NCBI RefSeq assembly: GCF_014699035.1
Contig: NZ_JACXAA010000017.1
Span: 34,305 to 98,304 of the forward strand
Length of the DNA: 64,000 nucleotides
DNA from: Spirosoma validum
GTDB taxonomy: Bacteria; Bacteroidota; Bacteroidia; Cytophagales; Spirosomataceae
Direction: 5' to 3'
This document shows positions 36,713 through 45,328 of the stretch, piece by piece; position 1 is the stretch's first letter, and every line of letters starts with the position of its first letter. The notes beneath the pieces are model-generated. The model was not told where the DNA came from. It did not search any database and saw only the letters and a program-made list of their open reading frames with translations. A program made the position numbers and the translations under genes.

Positions 36713-36769
36713 ATACTGTTACTGCCAGGGGCCATATATAGGGCTTTGGCAGTAACAGTATTCATTCGA
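36705..36769. repeat. 23-bp perfect inverted repeat over the stop of the Rep-like ATPase gene
   Basis: The arm 36705-36727 is exactly complementary to 36747-36769, separated by 19 bases (GGGGCCATATATAGGGCTT). The left arm includes the TGA stop of the ATPase gene (36710-36712), and the right arm ends 43 bases before the next ATG. There is no T-run, so a simple terminator is unlikely. A replication origin or transfer structure between rep-like genes is possible. Confidence 0.85.
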
Positions 36770-36812
36770 AGCTGCCAAATTTATTCTGGCACTATCATTT
36801 GACAATAACAGC

Positions 36813-37946
36813 ATGAAGCTAACCACTCTCTGCGATCATCTGGAAATTGAATTCGGGACTCATATATTGGAATCTGTCACAGGGGTAGAATTACGTCAAG
36901 GTGGGCAGCCTATTCGTTTGTTCGATACCACGAAGCATAGTGCTGAAGTGTTTTATCGTAATGACCAGCGAGGCAAGCCATATATTCAAAACTTTCAAAC
37001 TGGCACCCGAATTTACCCAGTAACCGCCTATGCCCAAGTACATAGACTCACTATGACTGATGCTATTTATGAACTGGCGCGTACTTATGGTCTTGAGGAT
37101 GGCTATTATACTTCACGGCAGCCATTTCCACCAAGAAATGCCCCATCAACTAAGCCGGATTATATTCCAAACGAACGTTACGAACCTTGCCGCCAAGGAT
37201 TTCAGCGGAATGGTTTATTTATTTGGCTGTCTACTATGTTTGGTGTATCTGAAACTTACAAAGCTTTCGAACTATATCGGCTTGGAACATCAAAACACTG
37301 GGTGTTTGAAAATATGTTTGCCACTACCTTGCCTCAATATGATCAGGTTAACAATCTATGCCAAATCAAAGTAATTCCATTCAGTCCTAAAACTGGACGA
37401 CGGGCTAAACCAGAACAGCTCCCTCCAAGGCTTAACCGGAAAACGAATCATTATGAACCCGACCCTGGCGTTTGGTTTGCGGGGAAGTACCTATTACGAA
37501 AAAAGAAGGTCCACCTGGAGCAGTGCTATTTTGGTTTGCACCTTATATCCTTGTACCCTAAGAAGAAAGTTGCTTTTGTCGAAGGTGAATCAACAGCCAT
37601 TACTGCTAGCATTGTTTATCCAGAATTTAACTGGCTAGCCTCAGGTGGATCGACTGGAAACTCCTGGAATAATTCAGATAAATTCAAAGCATTAGCAGGT
37701 TGTGAGGTAGTACTCTGGCCTGATTCAGGGAAATTCGAAGAATGGAGTAAAAAAGCCATTCCTTTAGAGGGTTTGGTTACTAAGTTAGCCGTTAGCGACT
37801 ATGTTGAGAAGCACGCTTACAAATCCAACTTAGATTTACGTGATCTACTTTGTCTACCACAATGGAATATAGAGGGTCATACTATTTATGGAGAGCCATT
37901 AGCTCTAGAAATTTTGCAAGACTATCCGCCGGATTGGGATTGTTAG
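36813..37946 (+). CDS. Primase-like protein with Toprim motifs (DUF6371-like)
   Basis: 377 residues. The N-terminal 110 residues match the DUF6371-like pattern (FYRNDQRGKPYIQNFQTGTR). The C-terminal half has Toprim-type motifs: KVAFVEGESTAI with the catalytic-type Glu, then VVLWPDSGKFEEW for the acidic DxD position. A Cys-His finger is not evident. Together with the upstream RepA-like ATPase it forms the replication module of the element. The assignment as primase is by motif and context. Confidence 0.7.
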   Translation: MKLTTLCDHLEIEFGTHILESVTGVELRQGGQPIRLFDTTKHSAEVFYRNDQRGKPYIQNFQTGTRIYPVTAYAQVHRLTMTDAIYELARTYGLEDGYYTSRQPFPPRNAPSTKPDYIPNERYEPCRQGFQRNGLFIWLSTMFGVSETYKAFELYRLGTSKHWVFENMFATTLPQYDQVNNLCQIKVIPFSPKTGRRAKPEQLPPRLNRKTNHYEPDPGVWFAGKYLLRKKKVHLEQCYFGLHLISLYPKKKVAFVEGESTAITASIVYPEFNWLASGGSTGNSWNNSDKFKALAGCEVVLWPDSGKFEEWSKKAIPLEGLVTKLAVSDYVEKHAYKSNLDLRDLLCLPQWNIEGHTIYGEPLALEILQDYPPDWDC

Positions 37947-38018
37947 CCAAATAATCCTGATTTACCCGAACGTTATTTTTCTACTACTCTTAGGCCTAAG
38001 AATAGTCAAACAAAGAAT

Positions 38019-38041
38019 GTTTCAACCAACGTTTCAACCAA
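38019..38041. repeat. Tandem 11-bp repeats beside the att site
   Basis: GTTTCAACCAA occurs at 38019-38029 and 38031-38041, 12 bases apart start to start. The pair lies within 50 bases of the tRNA fragment. A 12-bp palindrome, CTTAGGCCTAAG, is at 37989-38000. These may be integrase or excisionase arm sites (inference). Confidence 0.5.
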
Positions 38042-38077
38042 AATAAAAAAGCACTTAACAATATCTGTTAAGTGCTT
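38041..38077 (-). terminator. Terminator downstream of the tRNA-Val 3' end
   Basis: A 12-bp perfect stem (core GCACTTAACA / TGTTAAGTGC, loop ATATC) is followed on the minus strand by TTTTTTATTT. It lies ten bases past the tRNA 3' end, where a tRNA terminator would be expected. It may also end the primase-like gene on the plus strand, but without a T-run. Confidence 0.8.
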
Positions 38078-38086
38078 GATTTTCAG

Positions 38087-38134
38087 TGGTGGGAGTTGAC
38101 GGGTTCGAACCGCCGACCCTCTGCTTGTAAGGCA
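38087..38134 (-). other. tRNA-Val(TAC) 3' fragment, attachment site
   Basis: Read on the minus strand, 48 nt match the 3' half of a tRNA. The segment contains the anticodon loop with TAC (CCTTACAAG), variable loop, T-arm GGCGGTTCGAACCCGTC and the end ACTCCCACCA. The 5' half is missing; the sequence beyond 38134 is AT-rich and not tRNA. This is the duplicated core of integration at a tRNA-Val gene. For a minus-strand tRNA, a truncated copy of this kind marks the left end of an element lying to its right, where the integrase is. No intact copy was seen in the window. Confidence 0.85.
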
Positions 38135-38230
38135 TATAGCTTTTATTGTCTGATAAAATTTGTCATTATTTATTATTCTGATTATCAATGAACAGTAGAC
38201 TTTTATAGTACTGGTTAGTGTTGGATATTA

Positions 38231-39547
38231 ATGGTTATTGCCATACCTTTATGTACACCGGTAATAATGGCCTCCAATCCTCTGCCTACTGAGCGGTTGC
38301 CCCAAGTAAAGGTAATGCTTTACACCAGTAAGACCCTAGCTGATGGTTCGCACCCTTTACGACTACGAATTACAAAAGATGGTGGCCGTAAATATATATC
38401 AATCGGAGAGAATTGCCCGCTGAGCTTATGGGATGCTGATAAGGAAATTCCCCGCCGTAGTCATCCAGAACAGAAGCGTTTATTAGCATTAATTAAGAAG
38501 TGGGAAGCTACCTACGCTGACACCGCCAAACAGCTACAGGATACAGGACACCCTTTTACAATTGAGATGCTGATTGACGCTGTTACTGAAAACAGCAAGA
38601 AGCCGCCGAAAGAACGTAGGGGGGCAATGCTGCTGAATTACTTTCAGCATATTGTTGAGCAGTTGCAACAGGCTAAACAGGTAGGCAATGCCAACGTATA
38701 TAGGGATACGCGTAGGGTATTAGCTAAATTCCTCCACGACAAAGATTGTCCGATCTCCAGCGTAAACGTTCCGTTTCTAAACCGCTTTGAAACTTACTTA
38801 CGTAGCGAGGGATGTACAGATACAACCATGAGCGTTTATTTCCGAACGCTTCGGGCTGCTATGAACCGGGCTATTGGTGAAAAGCTGTTACCTGCTGATC
38901 TTTATCCTTTTAGTCGGCATACCGCGCAACGAGATAAATTCAGCCTGGCTAAGTTCGATCTATCGACCCGTAAGCGGGCAATTACCAAAGATGATATTCG
39001 CACTATTGAAGCCGTTGAGGTCGATACATCAAGACTTCTACTGGCTAAGCATCTATTCTTGTTCTCTTATTATGGTGGAGGGATCAATTATGTGGATATG
39101 GCGCAACTCAAATGGCGTAATGTGCAAGGTGGGCGCTTGCAGTATGTTCGTCAGAAAACAGGAGGGCTGTTTAACCTCAAGCTATCCGAGCCAGTAAAAG
39201 CCATCCTGGATTACTATCGCCCCTTTACGTTCGCTAATTCTGACTCGTACGTATTCGGTATTCTCAATCCGGAAAAGCATCAAACGTCCGTTCAGATAGC
39301 TAACCGGCTTCATAAGATCAAAGGTCAGGTCAATCAGGATCTGAAAGCCATTGGTAAGCTAGCCGGTATTGAAACCTCTTTAACCACCTACGTAGCTCGT
39401 CACAGTTTCGCTACGGCGCTGAAGCGGTCAGGCGTTTCGACAGCCGTGATATCTGAATCAATGGGACACAAGACCGAAAGCATTACCCAGACTTACCTGG
39501 CTTCGTTTGAGAATGAGTTGATTGATGAGGCATTCGATAATTTGTAA
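38231..39547 (+). CDS. int: Tyrosine recombinase / integrase
   Basis: 438 residues (ATG 38267 is an alternative start). The N-terminal arm-binding region and SAM-like core-binding domain (VNVPFLNRFETYLRSEGCTD) precede the catalytic domain. Catalytic features: YVARHSFATALKRSG (Arg-His), then the His in SMGHKTESITQTYL, whose Tyr is the nucleophile. The segment where this family often has an Arg reads SYYGGGINYVDMA; I do not conclude loss of activity, because the first catalytic Arg is displaced in Bacteroidota integrases such as IntDOT. It lies 97 bases from the tRNA-Val fragment and directs integration there. Confidence 0.92.
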   Translation: MVIAIPLCTPVIMASNPLPTERLPQVKVMLYTSKTLADGSHPLRLRITKDGGRKYISIGENCPLSLWDADKEIPRRSHPEQKRLLALIKKWEATYADTAKQLQDTGHPFTIEMLIDAVTENSKKPPKERRGAMLLNYFQHIVEQLQQAKQVGNANVYRDTRRVLAKFLHDKDCPISSVNVPFLNRFETYLRSEGCTDTTMSVYFRTLRAAMNRAIGEKLLPADLYPFSRHTAQRDKFSLAKFDLSTRKRAITKDDIRTIEAVEVDTSRLLLAKHLFLFSYYGGGINYVDMAQLKWRNVQGGRLQYVRQKTGGLFNLKLSEPVKAILDYYRPFTFANSDSYVFGILNPEKHQTSVQIANRLHKIKGQVNQDLKAIGKLAGIETSLTTYVARHSFATALKRSGVSTAVISESMGHKTESITQTYLASFENELIDEAFDNL

Positions 39548-39566
39548 TTCTACACCCACAGCCACC

Positions 39567-39761
39567 ATGAAAAAGATTTAAGTTGACTACGCCGATATTG
39601 ATCAGCATTACCAAGTAGATGAGAATGGCAGGGTAACGCGGAAAGATCCCAGTGTGATTATCGAAGTGATCAACCTACCTAATCAATTAGATCAAAATGA
39701 AATTGACGTTGACGAAGAGGAAACCGACGATGAATTCGAATCGGGCATTTCTACTTTTTGA
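39567..39761 (+). pseudogene. Small ORF interrupted at codon 5
   Basis: ATG at 39567 reads MKKI and then TAA (39579-39581). The same frame continues for 59 codons to TGA 39759-39761, encoding an acidic protein (VDYADIDQHYQVDENGRVTR and a tail EIDVDEEETDDEFES). The whole frame looks coding apart from the one stop. It is the first gene after the integrase. Confidence 0.5.
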
Positions 39762-40014
39762 TAGTATTGAGCACTGCGTACTTACTTGTGCCTATACGCG
39801 AAATGACCCCCGGAAAAACCTTGATTTCGCTGTATAGCCGGTTTTTAGATATTTTCTGTACAGATCGAAAACCTCGTTCGTCGCTGACAAGGGCATTTTC
39901 GATGCGGCTGGCAACGACGACGATGCTCACTGAAAACTTTTCTCGCGCGCGTACGCGTATCGGAGTGCATAAACTTAGTTTATCTATCTCTCTGTTGTGA
40001 TTAATATCGGTCAT
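39751..40014 (-). CDS. Hypothetical protein, doubtful
   Basis: An 87-residue frame with an ATG start; part of it (KFSVSIVVVASRIENALVSD) has protein-like composition. It overlaps the tail of the interrupted ORF on the other strand. No family is recognised. It could be a chance frame. Confidence 0.3.
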   Translation of the reverse strand: MTDINHNREIDKLSLCTPIRVRAREKFSVSIVVVASRIENALVSDERGFRSVQKISKNRLYSEIKVFPGVISRIGTSKYAVLNTIKK

Positions 40015-40032
40015 TTTGGCTATATTTCATCT

Positions 40033-40630
40033 ATGAAAAAGGGAGCCCAACACGACCCATCCTCCAAGCGTAAAATTGCCCAGTCAATGCGGGGCCGACG
40101 TAACGCCGTCGGCAACAAGGGTGGTCAGCCTGGCCGCTATCAACCCGAGTACGCCCGGCTGGTGTATCACTACTGTTTGTTAGGCGCCGTCGACCGGCAA
40201 CTGGCCGAGTTCCTTTCCATCAGCCTGCGCACGCTGCACCACTGGAAAAAGCGTCACGTTGAGTTTTCCGAGTCAGTTAAAGCCGGGAAAACGATCGCTA
40301 ATGCCAAAGTAGCCAAGGCGCTCTACCAGCTGGCCATTGGCTATTCGCACCCCGATACGTATATCTCGGTTTATAACGGGCAGGTCGTACTCACGCCGAC
40401 GATCAAGCATTACCCATCCAACCAACGTTACGGCGGCAATCTTCTGGCTTAAAAACCGGCAATCATCTCATTGGAGCGAACGGCCCAGGGCTGACTCGTC
40501 AAGGCCTGCTCAGGTGTACATCCGTCGGGAAGAAACCACCGGTGATATGGTCATCGATCGCTACGATAAAGGCTTGTGGGTTGACCAACTGGAAAAGCAG
40601 CTGAGTGAGCCCGTCCCGAGCGATTTTTGA
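40033..40630 (+). pseudogene. Terminase-small-subunit-like gene, frameshifted
   Basis: The first frame (ATG 40033) encodes MRGRRNAVGNKGGQPGRY, an HTH segment (AVDRQLAEFLSISLRTLHHW) and LYQLAIGYSHPDTYISV, a phage terminase small-subunit-like protein. It ends early at TAA 40450. The expected continuation VTAAIFWLKNRQ is in another frame and runs to TGA 40628. The break is at the repeat CCAACCAACG near 40418-40428; removing one 4-base CAAC unit restores the reading frame. This is a decayed gene or, less likely, a sequence error. Confidence 0.7.
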
Positions 40631-40769
40631 CAAAAAGGCCCTTTCCAGCCAATTGAAGAGTTTTCTGAGTCAGGTACGCGCGGGGAGTGAATGGGATGAG
40701 CTAACGGTTTTTCTGGCATCAATTCGCACGTATGTACGGCCCCTTGCTAATCAACTGACGATGTGGTAG
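40605..40769 (+). CDS. Small helical protein after the terminase-like gene
   Basis: A GTG at 40605 opens a 54-residue frame overlapping the end of the terminase-like frame: KKALSSQLKSFLSQVRAG, then EWDELTVFLASIRTYVRPL. The composition is protein-like and the overlap suggests translational coupling. It is too short for family recognition. Confidence 0.4.
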   Translation: MSPSRAIFDKKALSSQLKSFLSQVRAGSEWDELTVFLASIRTYVRPLANQLTMW

Positions 40770-40986
40770 AACGCTTTGGCCGCATCGATCTCAGCCTGGC
40801 AGTGTTTAAGAATCTTTTCGTGATTCTGCCAGACGGCGGCTTGCTGGCCAGGCGTTTTGCGGTCGAGCATGGCGATATCGATTAAGTGTTGCAGCAGCGC
40901 TTCGAGTTGAGTCAGGGGAATCACAATGACCGGCTCACCGACGTAATGGCGTCTAATGGGTTTGGGCAGTTGCTTAGAGCGGGGCA
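40751..40986 (-). CDS. Small hypothetical protein
   Basis: From ATG 40986 (a TTG at 41086 is an alternative start) the frame encodes 78 residues: MPRSKQLPKPIRRHYVGEP, then a helical segment IPLTQLEALLQHLIDIAML. It is convergent with the phage-like remnants. The function is unknown. Confidence 0.5.
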
Positions 40987-41100
40987 TTCCGGAAAGGTAC
41001 GGTAGGTAAGCGAAGGTAGCCTGTTTTAGCTGATTCTTCGTTGTCGATTGGTAGAATGATTGCTGAGAGGCCAAATAAGGACCCAAACGTGGCGATGGGG

Positions 41101-41490
41101 CGATTTACTAATAAAAATTTACCTAGGAATTATCAACATGTATATCGTTTACTAGAGCAGCTCATGCTAGATTACCTTCATTAAGTGGGTATACTGCATT
41201 TCAGTACGTTTACTTAAGTATTTATGCCAACCCCCTGTTAAGTGCTTCTTTGGTAAAAACACGTGTTTACACGCTGTTTTTCTATCGATAACGACAGAAT
41301 ATTTACGGCACAATTAGTCAATTATCATTTCCCATCAATAGTATAACTGCGAAAACACAGGATCCTCTTAAACCCATTCGGGTAGTTTAACTGAATGGAT
41401 GAAGTCTGCTGCGCATACCACTAGTCTCAATCACCTGAGCGTGAAAGGACCAATTTTATAGAATTCCAACCCTGTTAAACCTACTATCAT
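41101..41490. promoter_or_regulatory. Leader region of the VioB-like operon with E-box palindrome
   Basis: 390 bases without a gene. The 12-bp palindrome AAACACGTGTTT is at 41257-41268. A 14-bp form of the same palindrome lies upstream of the 47213-47554 and lipoprotein genes at 47171-47184. It may be a shared operator. Confidence 0.45.
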
Positions 41491-43299
41491 ATGTCCTACT
41501 TAAATGTGCCCAGGCTTACGTTTTCCGGGCAGTTTCAGGCCGATCCATCAACCGTTAACAATGATCCGACCCATTTCGACAACGCTAATTTCAAGGCAAG
41601 CTATCAGGATTATTCCTCGGCAACCGATTTAAACGGCTGGTGGAATCCTGATGGCACCGGTAACTGGCGCTTTATCGGCTGCCAAATCACCAGCGTTACT
41701 TACCAGGATGGCACCAGCACCGACAATCCGCTGCTCGACCCGGTAATCGGCATGTCGGTCATGGACACAGACGCCCGCACCGCTGGCAAGATCGTAGATC
41801 TCGACAGCCAGCAGCAGATGGTATCCGAGCTTTGGGGATTCATCGTAAGAATTGTCGGGCAGGAAGGAACGGCAATGATGAAAGGCGAATATGAAGTGGC
41901 GCCATTTACCAACATCTGGTTCAACCGGTCTGTTGATATGACGGCTGACGGAGGGGCAGCCGCTTTTTACCAGTCGGTTATTAAAAATATAACATGGGAC
42001 CACGCCTATTCCAAATCCCGCTACCTCAACGAACTACGGGAAGTAAGCCCTAAGCAGCTGTCCATTGAATTTACCGTCGACCGGTATGATGGCAACAATA
42101 CTTCACCGCAGTTTACGCTGGGAAGAATTGCAGGTGCGATAGGCCCCCACGCTGCCACTGAGCCGAAGCATTTCGTATTAGGCCGGCAATTAGCCTCGGC
42201 GGGAGGAACGCCTACCAATTACGGCGTAGCGCTGGTCAATGAAGAACTAGGCCATTTGGTACTGGACTTGGGGAACTCGCTGCAGTTCAATGTGGATGGC
42301 GTTGTTAAGGCCGGTGATCTGCGCATTGGCGTAAACAAGGGTACGCCAAGCGATCTGGCCTTTGTTGAGTTCGGTAAGATAGGCTACACCGCGCCGGGCT
42401 GGTATATGAAATCGTCAGGCATCTGTACTTTTCCGCTCACAGCCGAGCAGTTGCAGTTGGCCATCACGTATCCAATTGTAGTCGCCCAGGCCGTGACGAC
42501 TCCGAATGATGTCTTTACCGCGGAGACCAACACAACTTACGGGTTTTTCTTAGCCGAAAACACGCAGTTTGTCAGGGCGGACAAGTTTGTGTTCCGACTT
42601 AATCCAAATGACAAATGCGAGATCCAGTTTTATGCCACCAATCTTGGCAAACCGCTGCCTAATGCCATCATAGAAATCCAGGATAATACCGTCAGCAATA
42701 GTTTCCTTGGGCCTGCCAGTAATATTCCCAGCGAGCCGCCCTCGCCAGCGCCGGCCATAGGGACGCCTGCTTTGTTGATGTTTCCTTCTACAGTATCTGT
42801 GAAGGCTAATACCGCCAAGCCTGCCACCGCCGTAACGGATGCCAACGGCAAGGCTACATACAGCTTTGTCGCACCCGATCCCGGGAATCCGCGCGGCTAT
42901 ATCGACGGACAGATATACGGCCTTTCGTACAACTTATCAACCCAGGATTTCGCAACAGACTGTAATCCGGAAAATTTTGTCAGCTTATTGATTTTCAGCG
43001 GCCCGCCAGCGACAAAAATCGCGCCGGACTGGGATAACTTCATGCAGCCGATCATGCAGCAGTACGCCAACCTATACCCGCTAATGTCTAAAGGCATTTT
43101 CAACCTGGCCGACAAGGCGGTAGTGGATAGAAACGCCCAGATATTAAAGCTGGTTTTCAGCAAGGATCCGCACGATCCAAACTACATGCCTGCCACCCGC
43201 GACCTCTCCGCCTACAAAAAGAAGGTAATCTTAGACTACCTGGACAGCGTAACCAATAAGCCCGCTGAAACAATCGAACTGTACAACAAAAAGAGCTGA
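41491..43299 (+). CDS. VioB-like protein, N-terminal half of a split imine dimer synthase
   Basis: 602 residues. It begins MSYLNVPRLTFSGQFQAD, like VioB/RebD (MSILDFPRIHFRGW), and ends with LYPLMSKGIFNLADK and PNYMPATRDLSAYKKK, which align with VioB VYPFMSDKVFSLADR and YYMPSTRELSAPKAR. In VioB this region runs directly into a ferritin-like catalytic domain. Here the reading frame stops and the ferritin-like part is the next gene, 3 bases later. Family knowledge: VioB and RebD couple two amino-acid-derived imines in bisindole synthesis. No VioA-like oxidase is nearby, so the substrate is unknown. Confidence 0.75.
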   Translation: MSYLNVPRLTFSGQFQADPSTVNNDPTHFDNANFKASYQDYSSATDLNGWWNPDGTGNWRFIGCQITSVTYQDGTSTDNPLLDPVIGMSVMDTDARTAGKIVDLDSQQQMVSELWGFIVRIVGQEGTAMMKGEYEVAPFTNIWFNRSVDMTADGGAAAFYQSVIKNITWDHAYSKSRYLNELREVSPKQLSIEFTVDRYDGNNTSPQFTLGRIAGAIGPHAATEPKHFVLGRQLASAGGTPTNYGVALVNEELGHLVLDLGNSLQFNVDGVVKAGDLRIGVNKGTPSDLAFVEFGKIGYTAPGWYMKSSGICTFPLTAEQLQLAITYPIVVAQAVTTPNDVFTAETNTTYGFFLAENTQFVRADKFVFRLNPNDKCEIQFYATNLGKPLPNAIIEIQDNTVSNSFLGPASNIPSEPPSPAPAIGTPALLMFPSTVSVKANTAKPATAVTDANGKATYSFVAPDPGNPRGYIDGQIYGLSYNLSTQDFATDCNPENFVSLLIFSGPPATKIAPDWDNFMQPIMQQYANLYPLMSKGIFNLADKAVVDRNAQILKLVFSKDPHDPNYMPATRDLSAYKKKVILDYLDSVTNKPAETIELYNKKS

Positions 43300-43302
43300 A
43301 GC

Positions 43303-44349
43303 ATGATATTCCTTAAAAAAGTAAAACTTGAGACCATTGCCGACCTCAGGAAGGCACTACAAACGGCCATTGAACTTGAACACGCAACCATTCCGCCTTA
43401 CCTAACGGCCAATTTCACGCTGTTCAATACCGGAAACGACGAGATATCGAACCTGATCGGATCCGTGGTGGGGGAAGAAATGCTGCATTTGTCCATCGCC
43501 TGCAACCTATTGAATGCCGTCGGCGGCCGCCCGGTGTTGAACAAGCCCGGTTTTATCCCACGGTATCCCGGACCGCTTCCCGGCGCTATCGATACCGGCC
43601 TGATCGTTCCCATCGAAAAATTCTCGAAAGAACTCGTCAACGAAGTATTCATGGGCATTGAAGAACCGGAAAAGCATGTTCCCATCCATTCGCTTTCGGT
43701 CGGGCCGGAAAAAATGACCATCGGTATGTTCTACGCCAAAATCATCGATCTGATCGGTAACCTGGAAGCCGCTGCCAAGGCTGCCGGAACAACCATCTTC
43801 ACCGGCAATGTAAAGGATCAGATGACGTATGAGAAATTCTATCCTGAAACCCTGCTTTTCCGAATTACCGACGAAGCCACGGCAATAAGAGGCATTAAGA
43901 TCATCGTCGATCAGGGGGAAGGCTCGCCCATCGATCCATTTGTCGCGCCGAAGGATGACAACGACGTAAACGAACTGGCGCATTATTACCGCTTCCAGGA
44001 AATTTACGAAGGCAAAACCATCCTGCCCGACCCGGCCGGAGGCTATATGTTCGGTGATCCTGCTATTGCCTTTAACCCAGACCAGGTCCCCAATATGTGG
44101 CCCAACCCGAAAATGGATGATTATCCAAAGGATACGCAGGCTTACATCAACAGCAGATTCTTCAACTACAATTACACTTCGCTGCTCAACTGCCTGCATC
44201 AGACCTTCAACGGGCAGCCCGACAAGATCAATACTGCCATGGGTATCATGTTCTCCTTGCGGCTTTATGCGCTTAAGTTGCTGGCCATACCCGACCCGAA
44301 TCATCCGGGTTATGTAGCCGGGCCCAGCTTTGAATATGTAGTTGAATAA
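43303..44349 (+). CDS. Ferritin-like half of a split VioB-like enzyme
   Basis: 348 residues. The ferritin-like iron ligands are visible: LRKALQTAIELEHATIPPYL (Glu in helix one) and SVVGEEMLHLSIACNLLNAV (E-x2-H). Later segments VDQGEGSPIDPF and ELAHYYRFQEIYEG match the VioB C-terminal region (TDQGEGGALDSP, then a helix with His). This would be the catalytic part of the dimer synthase, partner of the preceding protein. The spacing of 3 bases implies equal expression. Known VioB proteins are single chains of about 1000 residues; the sum here is 950. Confidence 0.78.
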   Translation: MIFLKKVKLETIADLRKALQTAIELEHATIPPYLTANFTLFNTGNDEISNLIGSVVGEEMLHLSIACNLLNAVGGRPVLNKPGFIPRYPGPLPGAIDTGLIVPIEKFSKELVNEVFMGIEEPEKHVPIHSLSVGPEKMTIGMFYAKIIDLIGNLEAAAKAAGTTIFTGNVKDQMTYEKFYPETLLFRITDEATAIRGIKIIVDQGEGSPIDPFVAPKDDNDVNELAHYYRFQEIYEGKTILPDPAGGYMFGDPAIAFNPDQVPNMWPNPKMDDYPKDTQAYINSRFFNYNYTSLLNCLHQTFNGQPDKINTAMGIMFSLRLYALKLLAIPDPNHPGYVAGPSFEYVVE

Positions 44350-44360
44350 ATGGATATGCC

Positions 44361-44822
44361 ATGAAATTGTCTTCTTCCAGGCTTGTGGTCAAGCTGTCCA
44401 TCAGCGATATGCTCAAGTCGAGTCGTTTTTATTGCGAGCTGTTAAACTTCACCTTCACCGTCAATGAAAACTACATGATAAATTCAGATGGCAATTTTGG
44501 TCTGGATTCCTATATGGAACTAGATATGCCAGCGGCTAAAGGTCATTTTTCGATCGGACTTTACAAAGATATTGTATCCCCTTTAAGCCCAAAACCCAAC
44601 ATAGGTTCCGGGCCCAGCTTTATTGTCGATAATTTACAGGCGGCATTAAGCTATCTTCAATCAGAAAAGGTGGTGATCGACAGCGCTGATGGTAAGATCA
44701 TCATCAAAAATAAATCAGATGAAGGGTATGTGGATGAATTTTTTTTCTTCCGCGATCCCAACAATAATTCCTTGGTAATGCGACAGAACAGGACTAAAAA
44801 AACGCTACGCAAAAAAGCTTAA
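44361..44822 (+). CDS. Glyoxalase/bleomycin-resistance (VOC) protein
   Basis: 153 residues. The N-terminal pattern VVKLSISDMLKSSRFYCELL is a standard VOC start. The C-terminal half ends with EFFFFRDPNNNSLVMRQN, the usual VOC strand with a metal-site-like region. It lies 11 bases after the ferritin-like gene and completes a three-gene operon. It may modify or protect against the operon's product. Confidence 0.75.
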   Translation: MKLSSSRLVVKLSISDMLKSSRFYCELLNFTFTVNENYMINSDGNFGLDSYMELDMPAAKGHFSIGLYKDIVSPLSPKPNIGSGPSFIVDNLQAALSYLQSEKVVIDSADGKIIIKNKSDEGYVDEFFFFRDPNNNSLVMRQNRTKKTLRKKA

Positions 44823-44890
44823 TAAGCGGGCGCGGCTCGTAGTTTTATACCCGCTGATTGGGATCAGCTCGTTCACCATCCTTTCTACGT

Positions 44891-45055
44891 ATGAACCTGA
44901 ACCACACCAATTCTGCTGAGCCGACCCAATCCGCGGTCGACCAAGCGCCCCTCAGCTACGATTAGTTTAGTCAATTGCTGGCTCAGTACAAACGGGCTGT
45001 TTGTGAATCAATGTATCAGGCCCAAAATCTATTTGAGGAGCTACTGAGGTTATAG
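44891..45055 (+). pseudogene. Small ORF with in-frame amber stop
   Basis: ATG 44891 encodes 24 residues (MNLNHTNSAEPTQSAVDQ and on) and meets TAG at 44963-44965. The same frame continues FSQLLAQYKRAVCESMYQ and ends at TAG 45053-45055. Both sides look like one short helical protein. The remainder of 44823-45328 holds no other gene. Confidence 0.45.
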
Positions 45056-45189
45056 CAATAAGAATCTACGACAGAGTCTTCTAAGCTATCTGACTGCTTC
45101 CCAGTCTAAACGAGTTGTTATCAACATGGCATTTAGTAAATTATATCTTAAATTAAGTAAATCGACTAACCAATTAAATCTTGTTTGAC

Positions 45190-45220
45190 AAAAAGGGTAC
45201 GCTTGAAGTGTACCCTTTTT
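45190..45220. terminator. Bidirectional terminator
   Basis: An 11-bp perfect stem (core AAAAGGGTAC / GTACCCTTTT, loop GCTTGAAGT) has an A-run on the left and a T-run on the right. It can end the plus-strand VioB-like operon and the minus-strand lipoprotein gene. Confidence 0.85.
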
Positions 45221-45328
45221 GCGGATGTCAGTTGACAGAGAAGCTCACCGCGAATTCTTGTTTGCCTGCTCAAAATGGCAAATGAGAATTCGCGGTTTTA
45301 ATACATCCTTTTTAAAAATACAGATGCT

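Noticed and set aside
38019..38041. Tandem GTTTCAACCAA units as a CRISPR remnant
   Set aside because: Only two 11-bp units one base apart, no spacers and no cas genes in the window.
38231..39547. Integrase inactivated by loss of the first catalytic arginine
   Set aside because: That residue is displaced or absent in some working Bacteroidota integrases, so the Gly-Gly-Gly segment alone is not evidence of inactivity.
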